From Phlebotomus papatasi (taxonomy: Eukaryota > Arthropoda > Insecta > Diptera > Psychodidae), in assembly GCF_024763615.1 (NCBI RefSeq), contig NC_077222.1:26598001-26662000 (forward strand): a stretch of DNA of 64,000 bases. The letters run 5' to 3'. Position 1 is the stretch's first letter. Every line of letters starts with the position of its first letter. Positions 11,707 to 21,540 of this stretch are shown piece after piece. A program made the translations under genes and the position numbers. The notes under the pieces were generated by a model. The model had not been told where the DNA came from and ran no database searches. It saw nothing but the letters and a program-made list of their open reading frames with translations.

Positions 11707-12262
11707 CGTGTCACCAGCTGTGTCGCCCCTCTTGAGTCTCTTGTGGTTTTGAGCCCCTTCCCTGCTCCGTTCAGCTTCTCTCTCGCTCTCCCGTGCCAAG
11801 CTCTTGTCTTCCGCAGTCTCTCCGTGAACACCAAAAATTCACATTAACTTTTCATGCATACGCACTAACTATCCACTGTCTATCACTGCACAAAATGCTA
11901 TTGCGTAACACCACCAAACACCTACACATCAATTTAGGCAGCAAAATGGTCTTTTTTAGGGGAATTTTCTGCCCAACATTTTGCTCTTTCTTCACACACT
12001 TTTCTGCACTTTTCTTCCTTTGTTTTGTCAAAACAAACGTCCATGTTCGACGGAGCTTCGGGTGGAAATCGGCTGAAAACCGATGCCTTTTGGGGCAAGC
12101 AGCGCCATCTGGTAGGAATTTTGGACCAATCAGCTGCCATGCGAACAGCTGATCGGCGGGCATTTAAATGCGAAGCTTCCGGAAATAAATCTCCATTTTT
12201 TAAAGCTTTTTATTGAAAATTTCAACTGTTTTGAGCTATAAATGGTCACTAGATCAACTGCT
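11707..12262 (-). promoter_or_regulatory. Atg2 upstream / mRpS5 downstream spacer
   Basis: The 556 bp between the mRpS5 stop and the Atg2 start must hold the mRpS5 3' UTR and the Atg2 promoter and 5' UTR. It is more GC-rich than the surrounding introns. I see no TATA box at a convincing position; the ORFs here have no recognisable domains. Extent only, no specific element claimed. Confidence 0.4.
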
Positions 12263-13650
12263 TTACTCCTCAGCCTGCTTTTTTGGCCTCACATAGGGCT
12301 TACATTCCGGATGCTTGTCCGTGAGGAAGCTCCTAATCTCTCCATGATGCACTTTCATGTCAATGATGGTTTCAAAATGTCCCCGGACGTTTTCTTGCTT
12401 CCTCAGGTATTTATTGTGTCCATAGGTGCCCACGTAGAAGGGTGGATACTTCTTCTTCTTCAGCACAATTTTCCCATCGAGACCGTATTGAGTGAAATCG
12501 AGAATTTCATTGCTAGGAATCTCATCTTCTGTTCGACATTTTGTCGGAGAAGCTACAACCGTGGGGAAGTTTCCTTGATCCTTCCGGAACTCCACTACAT
12601 GCAGCCCCTTTTCCTCAGCGAGCTGTTGATGTGTCTTCTGCTTGAGGAGCCCAATGAAAAAAGCCTTAACGATGTGCTGAAGATTTCTGGAACCCTCAAT
12701 CTTTGCGTACAAATCCTTGATTCCAATCACCTGGCAGATGGTCTTGATGGCTCGCTGACAAACCAGCCCATACCCCTCAGGCTTCCGCTTGATGAAGATC
12801 TTCGTGGCTCCGAATTGGCAGAAGATATCGTGGAAGACTGTGTGTCCATTGCAGATGTCCACATGGATTAGCTTCTGTCCAGCACGATTTTTCACCTTCC
12901 GCATGGCAGTTTTGGTATCAATGGCCTTGGCCACGGAGAATCCAGCAATACCATTCCCATTCCCCGTAACTGCCATCACTGACAATCGCCTCTTCCTGCC
13001 CACATTTCCCTTCATGATAAAAACTGTCTTTAGCTCCAGGACTCTCGTGTCAAAGCCCTCAAATGTCTGATCACCAATTGGATCCGGAGCTCCGATACTC
13101 CGTCCTGGCATTTTGTTCCCAGACCAACCCCGATCGATGGGACTCAGCCTTCCCATTCTCCGGAAACCCATAGAATCCCTCAATTTTATCAAGTTAGCCT
13201 CGCGTTCTTTGTCCTCAGGCAGCTCCTCACGCTTCACAAGTTCCCTTCCCCTCGCAACAGGAGCATTGAGTCCCGGCCAGACCATGTTAATCTTACCAAC
13301 GCCAATCACCTGACCACGATTGAGATCCCTTCCCTTCTTCTTTGCTGCCCCTCGGCCACGACCACGCTTCATTCCTGCATTACTCACGGAGGTCACACCC
13401 TTCCATAGCTGCTCTGCTGGCACTGAAAAACATCCCCAAAAACCAGAAAATTCAGAGATTGTCCAGGAAAAATAAACAAGAGACAACAATGTGAGGTTAG
13501 GAAGCAATTGAACTTACATTTCACGAAGAAACTTGTCGTCCTGGCGATGTCCACTTGTGGACTGGGGCTGTGTTGCAGGAGGACATTGCTGCAGGTGTTG
13601 CCGATAGTGTTTATCCGTAATTTCTTGATATTTCGCACCAAAATATTCAT
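12263..13650 (-). CDS. mRpS5: 28S (mitochondrial small-subunit) ribosomal protein S5, two exons
   Basis: CDS joins exon 1 (13650-13518) and exon 2 (13422-12263) across a 95-bp intron (13517-13423, GTAAGT...TTTCAG), giving 430 aa. It is a nuclear-encoded protein of the small mitochondrial ribosomal subunit. Residues 1-44 are basic and lack acidic runs, as expected of a matrix-targeting peptide. A basic insert (KRGRGRGAAKKKGR, about 63-76) follows. The S5 core runs from about 168 to 315, with the S5 signature region TGNGNGIAGFSVAKA at about 197-211. A mitochondrial-type C-terminal extension reaches the stop at 12263-12265. The start at 13650 was preferred over an in-frame ATG at 13719 because the targeting-like sequence begins there and because the duplicated 5' fragment at 13877-13981 preserves that ATG. 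An antisense ORF at 12242-12871 is a shadow. Confidence 0.93.
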
Positions 13651-13876
13651 TTTTCTGATGCACTCTTCTGAGAATATTACCCCGGAATTCTGACAGAGGC
13701 GCTGATGGCGGGATCTCAACTGCAGCGCCAGTGGCTATTATTGGAAGCTCTTGAAAAGAGAGGGAATTTTCAAATCATCACTTTCCTTTTCTAACGGATT
13801 TTATCGCAAATTGAAAGAAAATTTTCTGATGAATGCGAATAACGAAAAAATTCCAACTAGAAGTTATTCATTTTGG
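13550..13876 (-). repeat. Unit 1 of a tandem duplication at the mRpS5 5' end
   Basis: This 327-bp block covers most of mRpS5 exon 1 plus about 226 bp upstream. It is repeated as a second unit starting at 13877, and that unit is interrupted at 13983 and resumes at 23849. The block presumably contains the functional mRpS5 promoter. Confidence 0.75.
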
Positions 13877-13983
13877 TCCACTTGTGGACTGGGGCTATGT
13901 TGAGGAGAACATTGCTGCAGGTCCTGCAGGTGTTGCCGATGGGGTTTATCCGGACTGGAGATTTCGCACCGAAATATTCATTT
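13877..13983 (-). pseudogene. mRpS5: Duplicated fragment of mRpS5 exon 1
   Basis: On the minus strand this copies the mRpS5 exon-1 start: an ATG at 13981-13979 followed by AATATTTCGGTGCGAAAT. The shared CCACTTGTGGACTGGGGCT block lies at about 13878-13896. The reading frame meets a TAA after 11 codons and a small CCTGCAGGT duplication disrupts it further, so it cannot make the protein. It is the 5' part of duplication unit 2. Its upstream half was separated by insertion of element G and lies at 23849-24064. Confidence 0.75.
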
Positions 13984-14044
13984 CGTCAGTTAAATCAGCA
14001 TTTGTCGTAACTTCCTTTAGACAGCTTTTCAGGAGACAAAATTT

Positions 14045-14184
14045 CGTCGGTTGCCTCAGCAACTGTGCTAACTGCATCTGCTTTGTGCCTGCATTGATTG
14101 CAAAGGCCGCGTAGCGATGCGTTGCTTACAACGAATGCTGACACAAAGCAAATGCAGTTAGCACAGTTGCTGAGGCAACCGACG
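14045..14184. mobile_element. 140-bp hairpin MITE with 43-bp arms
   Basis: The arms 14045-14087 and 14142-14184 are complementary at 42 of 43 positions. Outer ends read CGTCGGTTGCCTCAGC. ATTT lies immediately outside both ends (14041-14044, 14185-14188). The first eight bases, CGTCGGTT, and the ATTT duplication are shared with the much larger element G. Confidence 0.8.
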
Positions 14185-14297
14185 ATTTTCAGTTCAGCAA
14201 TTCATCATAAAGCAACTGATCCACGTCCAAAAGAATGCAAGAAGGAATGGAAGAAGTATATACATTGCGGGGAAGGCGTTCTTGGGCGATCTACGAT

Positions 14298-14322
14298 CGG
14301 CTTGAGCCGATGGCTCAAGCCG
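14298..14322. repeat. Perfect 11-bp hairpin
   Basis: CGGCTTGAGCC and GGCTCAAGCCG separated by GAT. A third partial copy, GGCTTGAGCCC, follows at once. It lies just outside the left end of foldback F and is of unknown role. Confidence 0.8.
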
Positions 14323-15224
14323 GTTGGCTTGAGCCCTGATCAAGAATCTGTTCTTGGTTTTTCTTCTATACGTCACTATTTTCTTTAATTATTTTTTTTT
14401 GTTTTTGCTGTTTTGTCTCATATTATCAATTATTCCGCCGGTTCTAGTGTACGGAATTTAATAAATGGGCATCCGTTGGAAAGGTAAGTAGTTGTGCTTC
14501 AACTTGAAAATTATGTGGTATTAGGTGAGATTCTTAACAATCTCACCTACTATAATCCTAACAAAATTTCATGTCGTCCGATCGACCTCAAATTTGGCCA
14601 AAATGTGTTTCGCCACTTCCTGATCACGAATATATATGTGGCTAAGTTACGTTCCCGGCCGGCCGGCCGGCCGGCCGCTCTTTGGAGCTTAATAGCTCCT
14701 AAACTAAAAAAGATATCGACTTGCGGTTTTCGGCAAAGGTTATATATCGGGTGAAAATTGCAACTTGGTGCATAGACCCCCCACCCCCCACCCCTCCTTC
14801 CGCCATTTTGAAGACCCCCCTTTTTTTTGTTTTCTCAATAGCTCCGCCCCTATGGCATTCAGCGGACTCAAATTTTAGTATGTTATAGCTGGGCCTTAGA
14901 GCTTTCCATCAATACCAAACTTAAGGTCCCCCGACCCCCCTGACCCGAGCTATAAGGGTCCAAAAAAAATTTCTTAAAATGGCCATAACTCCGGTTCTAA
15001 TTGTCAGAATTTAAAAAGTGAGGGCTTTTTGGAAAGCTCTCATGAAATGCCACTTCTCCTTCTAACATCGCAAGTTCATAAAACCACCGCTAGGGGCGCT
15101 TTTTTTAAAAAGAAAATTTTTAAATCTTAAAAGTTAAATAACTCAAAAATTCCATTGTGCATCGGGCTGAAAATTTAGTATGTTGTAGCCGTTGATTATA
15201 CCTATCAAACAAAAAAAACCTTAT

Positions 15225-15513
15225 TGTTCATACATGAACAATATGCTAGTGAGCAAAGAGAAGAGAATTTATTAGCCCCTTGCGGTGCAACGACGAATTT
15301 ATTAGCCCCTTGCGGTGCAATGACAATTGACACCGCACGGGCTTTCCTCTATGACGCGCGCGGCTACTTGAGCCATTTGTTTTTCTCTTCTCTTTGCTCA
15401 TCAAGCACTTTTTTAAAATAATTTTCCCACAATGAAAATGGATTAGTTAGCAAAATTATTTGTATATAAACCCGAAATTTTGAATCAATAAATCACTTCC
15501 AATTCCACAATCA
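15225..15513 (+). repeat. 5' LTR of the BEL element
   Basis: 289 bp, TG...CA ends. It opens with a short palindrome (TGTTCAT/ATGAACA). It contains two 30-bp direct repeats (15265-15294, 15295-15324) and a 16-bp inverted repeat (15250-15265 with 15385-15400). A TATA-like TATATAAA lies at about 15463-15470 and a polyadenylation signal AATAAA at 15487-15492. Promoter and poly(A) roles are inferred from LTR biology. Confidence 0.92.
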
Positions 15514-15516
15514 TCG

Positions 15517-15534
15517 TGGTCCCATCGAGACATC
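15517..15534 (+). other. Candidate primer-binding site
   Basis: TGGTCCCATCGAGA begins three bases after the 5' LTR. A TGG start just inside the LTR is where the 3' CCA end of a primer tRNA would pair. I cannot say which tRNA. Confidence 0.5.
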
Positions 15535-15574
15535 AAGCTTTTGGTTTGAAGAAATACTTTAAATCCAAACAGCA

Positions 15575-18500
15575 ATGGAAACCAGCACCATTCTAAAGGA
15601 GCAGGAGAGCATCGCCAAGACCATCGAAAGGCTGCGGACGAACTTCAAGAAGGATGGCCCTAGCAAATGGAAAGCGCCTTACCTTGAAAACAAGGTTAAG
15701 GAGCTCAACTCATATTGGAGGCAGTTCGTGACCAACAATGCGACTCTCACATCTCAGCTCCCGGGAAGTCATCCTTATATCCTGCATAATTTATACCAAG
15801 AAACCAAAACGGTTTACGAGGATTTTATGCAAAAAATCAAAAACTGCCCTGAGTTTGAGAAAGACTCTAACTCAGAGTCGGACGATACTCCACCAACAGA
15901 TGCGGGGTTACTTCGACCATCGAAACTTTCCAGTACTACGGAAAGTGTGACAGTGACGTCTGAATCTTCATCTGACGTCATCTTCATCCCAACAACAACA
16001 ACACCAGTAGTTACACAGGCCGTGTACACTGGGACAATTCCACGTCAATACGACAAGGTTGCGACAACCAGCAACAACGCAGTTACTACTACTATTTCCA
16101 GATGGAATCAACCCATCACCACGACTGAGCATCCGCTCAATACAACTACGCCAACTTGGAATCCATCTTCTACAACAACAGGGGTGAACAATTTTCCGAA
16201 CAACCCTCCATTTTTGGGAAACTTCAATACCTGGCCATCTTGGGCTTCATATGGTGTACAGCCAGTCACATCAATCTACAATCCAGGGCAATATCTGCCA
16301 CCTTACGGGCAATATGGTGGACAACAAGGCCATCTCCCGGCTTGGCAAAAAACCCATTTGCCAAAACTCCCACCAGTTCAAATTCCAAAGTTTAACGGAA
16401 TTTATAAGGATTGGTATAAGTTTTATGATGTCTTCAAAAGCGTCATACACGACAACTATAATCTGGGGAACGTGACCAAATTTCAATATCTTCTCTCTTA
16501 CTTGGAGGGGGAGGCTGCAACCTTGGTTTCAACACTTCGGCTTAGCGACACGAACTACATCGCCGCTCTAGAAATACTGGAGGAACGCTACAAGAATCCC
16601 CGACGCATTATTACTTCTTACTTGGACATCGTCGTCGACCATAAAAAGTTGGAGCATCGCGTAGCAGAGGACCTTTCATCTCTTCATGGTGCCATTCGGG
16701 AATGTCTGACTGGACTAGCTAACATGGGCTACAAAACCAATGAATGGGACGCTATAATAGTGCACATCGCCATGAAGAAGCTGGACAACGAAACACAGCG
16801 TCTCTTTGATGAAAGTTTGGATTCCGCAAAAATAATGCCAACATTAAAGGTATTATTGGAGTTCTTGATGAAACGCCACCATAATCTGTTGAATTTCAAC
16901 AAGGGCAAGAAATCAGCTAAGCCAGAGGCAGCTACAAGTTCAACCAACAAGAAAACCTTCCACTCCACAGTTCAGTCGTGTGGTATGTGCAAAGAACAAC
17001 ATTCAATAACTAAATGTGACAAATTCAAGGCCCTCAGCACATTCAACCGGAAGAAAACGGCGGATAAGCTAAGTCTCTGCTTAAATTGCCTCATGCATAA
17101 ACGTACCGAGAAATGCTTCAGCAAGAAAACATGCTACGAATGCCAAAAACCACACCACACTCTTCTCCACTTTAAGAAGGAGGCAGAGGAGAATGAGCAG
17201 TCCAATAATACAAACGAAACTGCTTCCGACACAGACACATCAAATGACGAAGAGGTCAAATCCCTTGCAATCCGCAAGGAACACACTGTCATGTTAGCGA
17301 CAGCGCTCGTGAAAGTGAAATCAACATCTGGGCGGACGGAGTTACTGAGAGCTCTTGTGGATCCTGGATCACAAGCAAGTTTCATCACCGAAGATGCCGC
17401 TCAGAGTCTTCAACTTAGGAAGAACCGAATCAACACTACAATCTCTGGAATAGGAAAAACAACAGCTGGCTCATCCCGTTACAAAGTCCAGCTTATCATG
17501 GGTCCAAGATTTCCGTCATCTTTTGCGATGGAGATTTCCGCCTTCGTGCTACCGAAAATCACCAATTCTTTGCCAGAAAAGGCAATACAACTACAAAGCG
17601 AAGATAATCACGACAACAAAATTCTTGCTGATCCGACTTACATGACGCCCGGCCCAATTGATCTACTTTTAGGGGCTGACGTGTACACATATATCGTGGA
17701 GAATGACTTGAGGAAAGTCAAAGACGGACAGCTCACTATGCAAAATACCAAACTTGGGTGGACCTTGATTGGGAAAACATCGACCACACCAGACTCTCCA
17801 CGAGTAATAAGCATGATCTCTGTTATCAAATGGGATCAACCACTAGACCAACCTTGGGATATAAATGACGACACACCCAAGAAGGCAACTGCTGTGACTG
17901 CAGAACAACGGGCCACTACTGATAGAAATGCCTTAGAGTTCCGCCCCCCCGCAAGACCCCACTTTGGGGGATTCTCTAAAATTGATGTAAAATCACACTC
18001 GGATCCAGATGGAATAATCCAAGTGGCGACCGGGAAGTTCAGAGGATATAAGAAGGATCGACCAGTCCATAAGCTCTGCCAATTTTCTACGAACGTCCAT
18101 GATCAAGATTCCGATCTTTCCACTCGTAACAAGGATTTACCTTCAGGATCTGAAACTGAAAAGGCCAACTCGACAGATGCTCCAGCCAATATCAAAATGT
18201 CAAAGAGGCTCAGGAGAAAGAAGACATCTTCAATGGTTTCTAACCTAAAGAAAATTACAAAAGTTGCTCCTTGCAGATGGACAACATCAATACTTCATGC
18301 TGTACTCATGATCTTCATGCTGTTCAGCACTATTTTAGCTACGTCTAACAACCCTGACAAACCCAACATCGAAGTTTTTATTCCAGAACCGGGACTTTAC
18401 ATTGAGAAGATGGGGATTGCACGTCTACAACGTGGGAATCTTCAAGTGGAAATCACATATACAACAGCTGAATCTCAAAGAGATCAGGAACTAATCAACG

Positions 18501-20026
18501 CAATCTGGGACAAGATGTCATTGGCCTGCAAAACAGCAAGCGAAGCCGTGTCGGACGCTGATACTACTTGCACACATAACATCAATCACCTCCAACATAA
18601 GAGGGATTATTTACTTGAGGAAATCAACCGTATATCAGAAAAACAAGGTGTACGCAAAAAACGTGGATTACTTGGCCAAGCAGTGACATATCTCTTTGGG
18701 GTTAATGATCAAGTATATGCAAGCATTGATCAACTCAAGGAGAGACAGGAAGACACACAGAAGCTGATCAAGCAACAATCATTGATGCTGAGTACAAAGG
18801 TGGATCTGTCCAACACCATAATAGAAAACAAACTTCGGAAATTTGATGAAAAAATCATGCAGATCAACGAGGCCATAGGTGAAATGGCCAACTGGTATGT
18901 TGGAATAGACCACAACCGAGTGCGCATTGACATTTTAACCACCTACATCAATGCTGCTGACTGTTACGAGGAACTCGACAGGAAACTGACCAACATTCAA
19001 CTCGCGAAAGATGGGAAGCTAGATTTACATAGCCTCGTCACGGGAAGAACCCTCCAAGACACTATTCAAAGGACATTGAGGCACATCGGTCCAGACTTTG
19101 ATATACCCCGAAGGCAACGAGAGCCAAGTGACTACATCTTTCGGGACAGTGAACTTGTCATCTTCGGGAAATACCCCATTCTCGAAAAGGATGAGTTTCA
19201 TCTCATTCACATAACACCAATTCCCATAGCAGTGGAAAACGGCACATTCATCGTGTCAGAAATAGAAGCAGACACAATGGGAATCGATTTCAACAAACAG
19301 ATTTACTTCACATTAGAGGATGGACACAATCAGTGTTCTCCTATCGGTTCCGGGGAATACTACTGTACACTAAGTCTCTTGCACAACATGGATCAGAACC
19401 CTAACTGCGTAATCGACGAAATATATCATCGACACCCAAAAACCAAATGTGAGATGATAGCCGTTCGCTTAGAGGGGACGTTGTGGAAGAGGTTAGCAAT
19501 GGAAAACACGTGGTTGTTCATTGCTTCACAACCAACGTCCGTTGCAGTCATCTGTATGGGGCATCGAGAAGAGAAGCTGCTGAAGAATGCTGGAATTCTC
19601 CGGATTAAAGAAGGCTGCGTTATCAAAACCAAGAGGCAAACCCTTCATTCAACGATAGAACACCATATGAAGGCTTCTGCTACATACATTAAGCCTTTAG
19701 AGTTTGCAGTCGTAGAGTCTTCCGGACTCAGAAAGATCGCTATAATTGACCCGAAGCCAATCATCAATGGGCAGAACTTATTCCACCAAGCCAAAAATGT
19801 GGAAGTGCCCGAACCACCAACATACGGAGAAATTATAACCCATCCAGCAGTGAGCAGTGGATCCGTCTTGCTCATCATTGGTCTACTTTGTTGGATATCC
19901 CGGAAGCAGTGGAAAAGGCTCTGGAGCAAGTGCCACAAACCAAAGGAAACACTGGCCGAGAAGTTTGGAAAGCTGCGGATTTCTCAACCAGCTCATACTG
20001 CCCCCGGCCAGGATGTTCATACATGA
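15575..20026 (+). CDS. Gag-protease-envelope fusion polyprotein, pol-less (1483 aa)
   Basis: Domains in order: leader and coil (1-100); Thr/Ser/Pro-rich linker (100-260); DUF1759-like Gag (about 264-440); Cys/His zinc-binding cluster (C469, C472, H476, C481, then C502-H532); DUF1758-like aspartic protease with DPGS at 596-599 and a LLLGADV motif at 697-703. A stretch at 750-840 follows with two short polymerase remnants (PHFGG at 795-799; RPVHKLC at 829-835). The rest is an envelope-like glycoprotein: signal or anchor helix about 905-922, furin-like RKKR at 1027-1030 followed by a hydrophobic GLLG segment, coiled coil about 1050-1100, cysteine-rich ectodomain, C-terminal membrane helix about 1428-1441 and a basic tail. 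No RT, RNase H or integrase catalytic core. The stop codon lies inside the 3' LTR. The intact frame suggests expression, but this is not shown. Confidence 0.9.
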   Translation: METSTILKEQESIAKTIERLRTNFKKDGPSKWKAPYLENKVKELNSYWRQFVTNNATLTSQLPGSHPYILHNLYQETKTVYEDFMQKIKNCPEFEKDSNSESDDTPPTDAGLLRPSKLSSTTESVTVTSESSSDVIFIPTTTTPVVTQAVYTGTIPRQYDKVATTSNNAVTTTISRWNQPITTTEHPLNTTTPTWNPSSTTTGVNNFPNNPPFLGNFNTWPSWASYGVQPVTSIYNPGQYLPPYGQYGGQQGHLPAWQKTHLPKLPPVQIPKFNGIYKDWYKFYDVFKSVIHDNYNLGNVTKFQYLLSYLEGEAATLVSTLRLSDTNYIAALEILEERYKNPRRIITSYLDIVVDHKKLEHRVAEDLSSLHGAIRECLTGLANMGYKTNEWDAIIVHIAMKKLDNETQRLFDESLDSAKIMPTLKVLLEFLMKRHHNLLNFNKGKKSAKPEAATSSTNKKTFHSTVQSCGMCKEQHSITKCDKFKALSTFNRKKTADKLSLCLNCLMHKRTEKCFSKKTCYECQKPHHTLLHFKKEAEENEQSNNTNETASDTDTSNDEEVKSLAIRKEHTVMLATALVKVKSTSGRTELLRALVDPGSQASFITEDAAQSLQLRKNRINTTISGIGKTTAGSSRYKVQLIMGPRFPSSFAMEISAFVLPKITNSLPEKAIQLQSEDNHDNKILADPTYMTPGPIDLLLGADVYTYIVENDLRKVKDGQLTMQNTKLGWTLIGKTSTTPDSPRVISMISVIKWDQPLDQPWDINDDTPKKATAVTAEQRATTDRNALEFRPPARPHFGGFSKIDVKSHSDPDGIIQVATGKFRGYKKDRPVHKLCQFSTNVHDQDSDLSTRNKDLPSGSETEKANSTDAPANIKMSKRLRRKKTSSMVSNLKKITKVAPCRWTTSILHAVLMIFMLFSTILATSNNPDKPNIEVFIPEPGLYIEKMGIARLQRGNLQVEITYTTAESQRDQELINAIWDKMSLACKTASEAVSDADTTCTHNINHLQHKRDYLLEEINRISEKQGVRKKRGLLGQAVTYLFGVNDQVYASIDQLKERQEDTQKLIKQQSLMLSTKVDLSNTIIENKLRKFDEKIMQINEAIGEMANWYVGIDHNRVRIDILTTYINAADCYEELDRKLTNIQLAKDGKLDLHSLVTGRTLQDTIQRTLRHIGPDFDIPRRQREPSDYIFRDSELVIFGKYPILEKDEFHLIHITPIPIAVENGTFIVSEIEADTMGIDFNKQIYFTLEDGHNQCSPIGSGEYYCTLSLLHNMDQNPNCVIDEIYHRHPKTKCEMIAVRLEGTLWKRLAMENTWLFIASQPTSVAVICMGHREEKLLKNAGILRIKEGCVIKTKRQTLHSTIEHHMKASATYIKPLEFAVVESSGLRKIAIIDPKPIINGQNLFHQAKNVEVPEPPTYGEIITHPAVSSGSVLLIIGLLCWISRKQWKRLWSKCHKPKETLAEKFGKLRISQPAHTAPGQDVHT

Positions 20027-20302
20027 ACAATATGCTAGTGAGCAAAGAGAAGAGAATTTATTAGCCCCTTGCGGTGCAACGACGAATTTATTAGCCCCTT
20101 GCGGTGCAATGACAATTGACACCGCACGGGCTTTCCTCTATGACGCGCGCGGCTACTTGAGCCATTTGTTTTTCTCTTCTCTTTGCTCATCAAGCACTTT
20201 TTTAAAATAATTTTCCCACAATGAAAATGGATTAGTTAGCAAAATTATTTGTATATAAACCCGAAATTTTGAATCAATAAATCACTTCCAATTCCACAAT
20301 CA
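20014..20302 (+). repeat. 3' LTR of the BEL element
   Basis: Identical to the 5' LTR over all 289 bases by eye. The last 13 bases of the ORF (stop TGA at 20024-20026) lie within it. The sequence just upstream (about 19990-20013) is not purine-rich, so no clear polypurine tract adjoins the LTR. Confidence 0.92.
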
Positions 20303-21520
20303 CTTATGTCAATCTAAAACCCCTGACCCGAGCTATAAGGGGTCAAAGTTCGAACATTGACCGGCCTCTATCTCCGGTTCTAATTAACATAGCGACCTAA
20401 ATTTTACCTTTTTGGTTTCGTCTCGATGAGCACTTTCAGATGGAAGTTCAAAAAGTCACCACAGGTGGCGCTGTGATAGCGTCAAAATTCATCGAAATTC
20501 AAAGTCACTTTTCTCAAAAACGGCATTGTGCAAGTTAATCAAATTTTAGTATGTTGTAGTCCAGTCTAGGACGTTTCCAAAATGGTGCGTATGCGCGCTG
20601 TGGTTAAAACAGAACCGGAGATATGAGGGGTCAAAGTTCACAAAATTCAAAAAATCATATCTCCGGTTCTATGTGACCGATTTTAATAAATGAGGGCTTA
20701 AACGAAAGATCTCACCAAATGCTACAACTTTCTAGAATATTTGAACTTCGTGGGACCAACACCAGGGGCGCCACAGTCGAAAAACCAATTTCAATATCAC
20801 ATAACCTCAATTATCTCGACTGTCGCTAAACCGATTTTGATGATTACTTCGACACAATTGTAGAACACATTTGTCTCTACATTTCGTCCATACATTATTT
20901 TCCGCTCAGACTACGCTATCACTCCGATTTTGCCGTTTAAGTGTGAAAAAAATGATTTTTCCCATAATAACGCTTTGAAATCACTCAGATGCCAATTTGA
21001 CTGCCTCTACTCCACCAAGACACTTAAAATAGGGTTTTAAATGGAAAGTCCCACAAAATACAACAATTCTTTGAAATAGTTGAAGCTCAACAAATGAACA
21101 CTTGGGGCACTCTGGATGAAAAAACGAGTTAAGAAACAAAAAACCTCGCTTATCTTGGCTTCTGAGTAATCGATGAGATCATGTTCTATGGGAAAATTAT
21201 AGAGAACATTCTGGTCTACATTTCACCCATATATCACTTTTCTGCCAGTTCATCCAAATCCTTGATATTTTGGTTTAAATACAAAATTTGCATAATTTCA
21301 CGAATTTGATTCAAGATAACTGAATGGCGACTCACAACTTCAGCTCTAAATCGAATTTGCATGCACTCCGAGCTAGCTCACGTTAAGAATCTCACCTACA
21401 TAAGCCGGTTAGGATTATCTGTCCCTTTTTTCAAAAAATCCTTGGGGGCGGAAAAACAAAATCAAACTAAAATTTCTCAAAAATGACCTAAGAAAGGAAC
21501 TTTGAAAAATCATATAAACT

Positions 21521-21540
21521 AAACTAAACTAAACTAAATA
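21521..21540. repeat. (AACTA)n microsatellite in the F left arm
   Basis: About four copies of AAACT/AACTA. The complementary TTTAG run is in the right arm at about 22110-22125, so the repeat predates or was copied with the foldback arms. Confidence 0.8.

Larger units (their letters stand above)
15225..20302 (+). mobile_element. BEL/Pao LTR retroelement (gag-pro-env, pol deleted)
   Basis: A 5,078-bp element bounded by two identical 289-bp LTRs. They start TGTTCATACATGAACA, end CCAATTCCACAATCA, and are flanked by a 5-bp duplication CTTAT (15220-15224 and 20303-20307). The internal region is almost wholly one ORF (15575-20026). The family call rests on the DUF1759-like Gag, the DUF1758-like protease and the remnants of a BEL-type polymerase C-terminus. 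Identical LTRs and an intact ORF indicate very recent transposition, yet no reverse transcriptase or integrase is encoded, so mobilisation must have used enzymes supplied by a relative. Confidence 0.93.
14521..21425 (-). mobile_element. Repeat family X, copy B (interrupted by a BEL element)
   Basis: Reverse-oriented copy of the 1.82-kb repeat also found at 8418 and 27229; after removing the BEL insertion it is about 1.82 kb. Its insertion point in the left arm of F can be compared with the uninterrupted right arm: GATA/TTTTTTC on the right corresponds to GGTA-X-TTTTTTC on the left. No base is duplicated, so insertion was between A and T. The (CCGG)n tract lies at about 14657-14679. Confidence 0.8.

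Noticed and set aside
12242..12871. 209-codon plus-strand ORF opposite mRpS5
   Set aside because: Antisense shadow of the conserved mRpS5 coding sequence.
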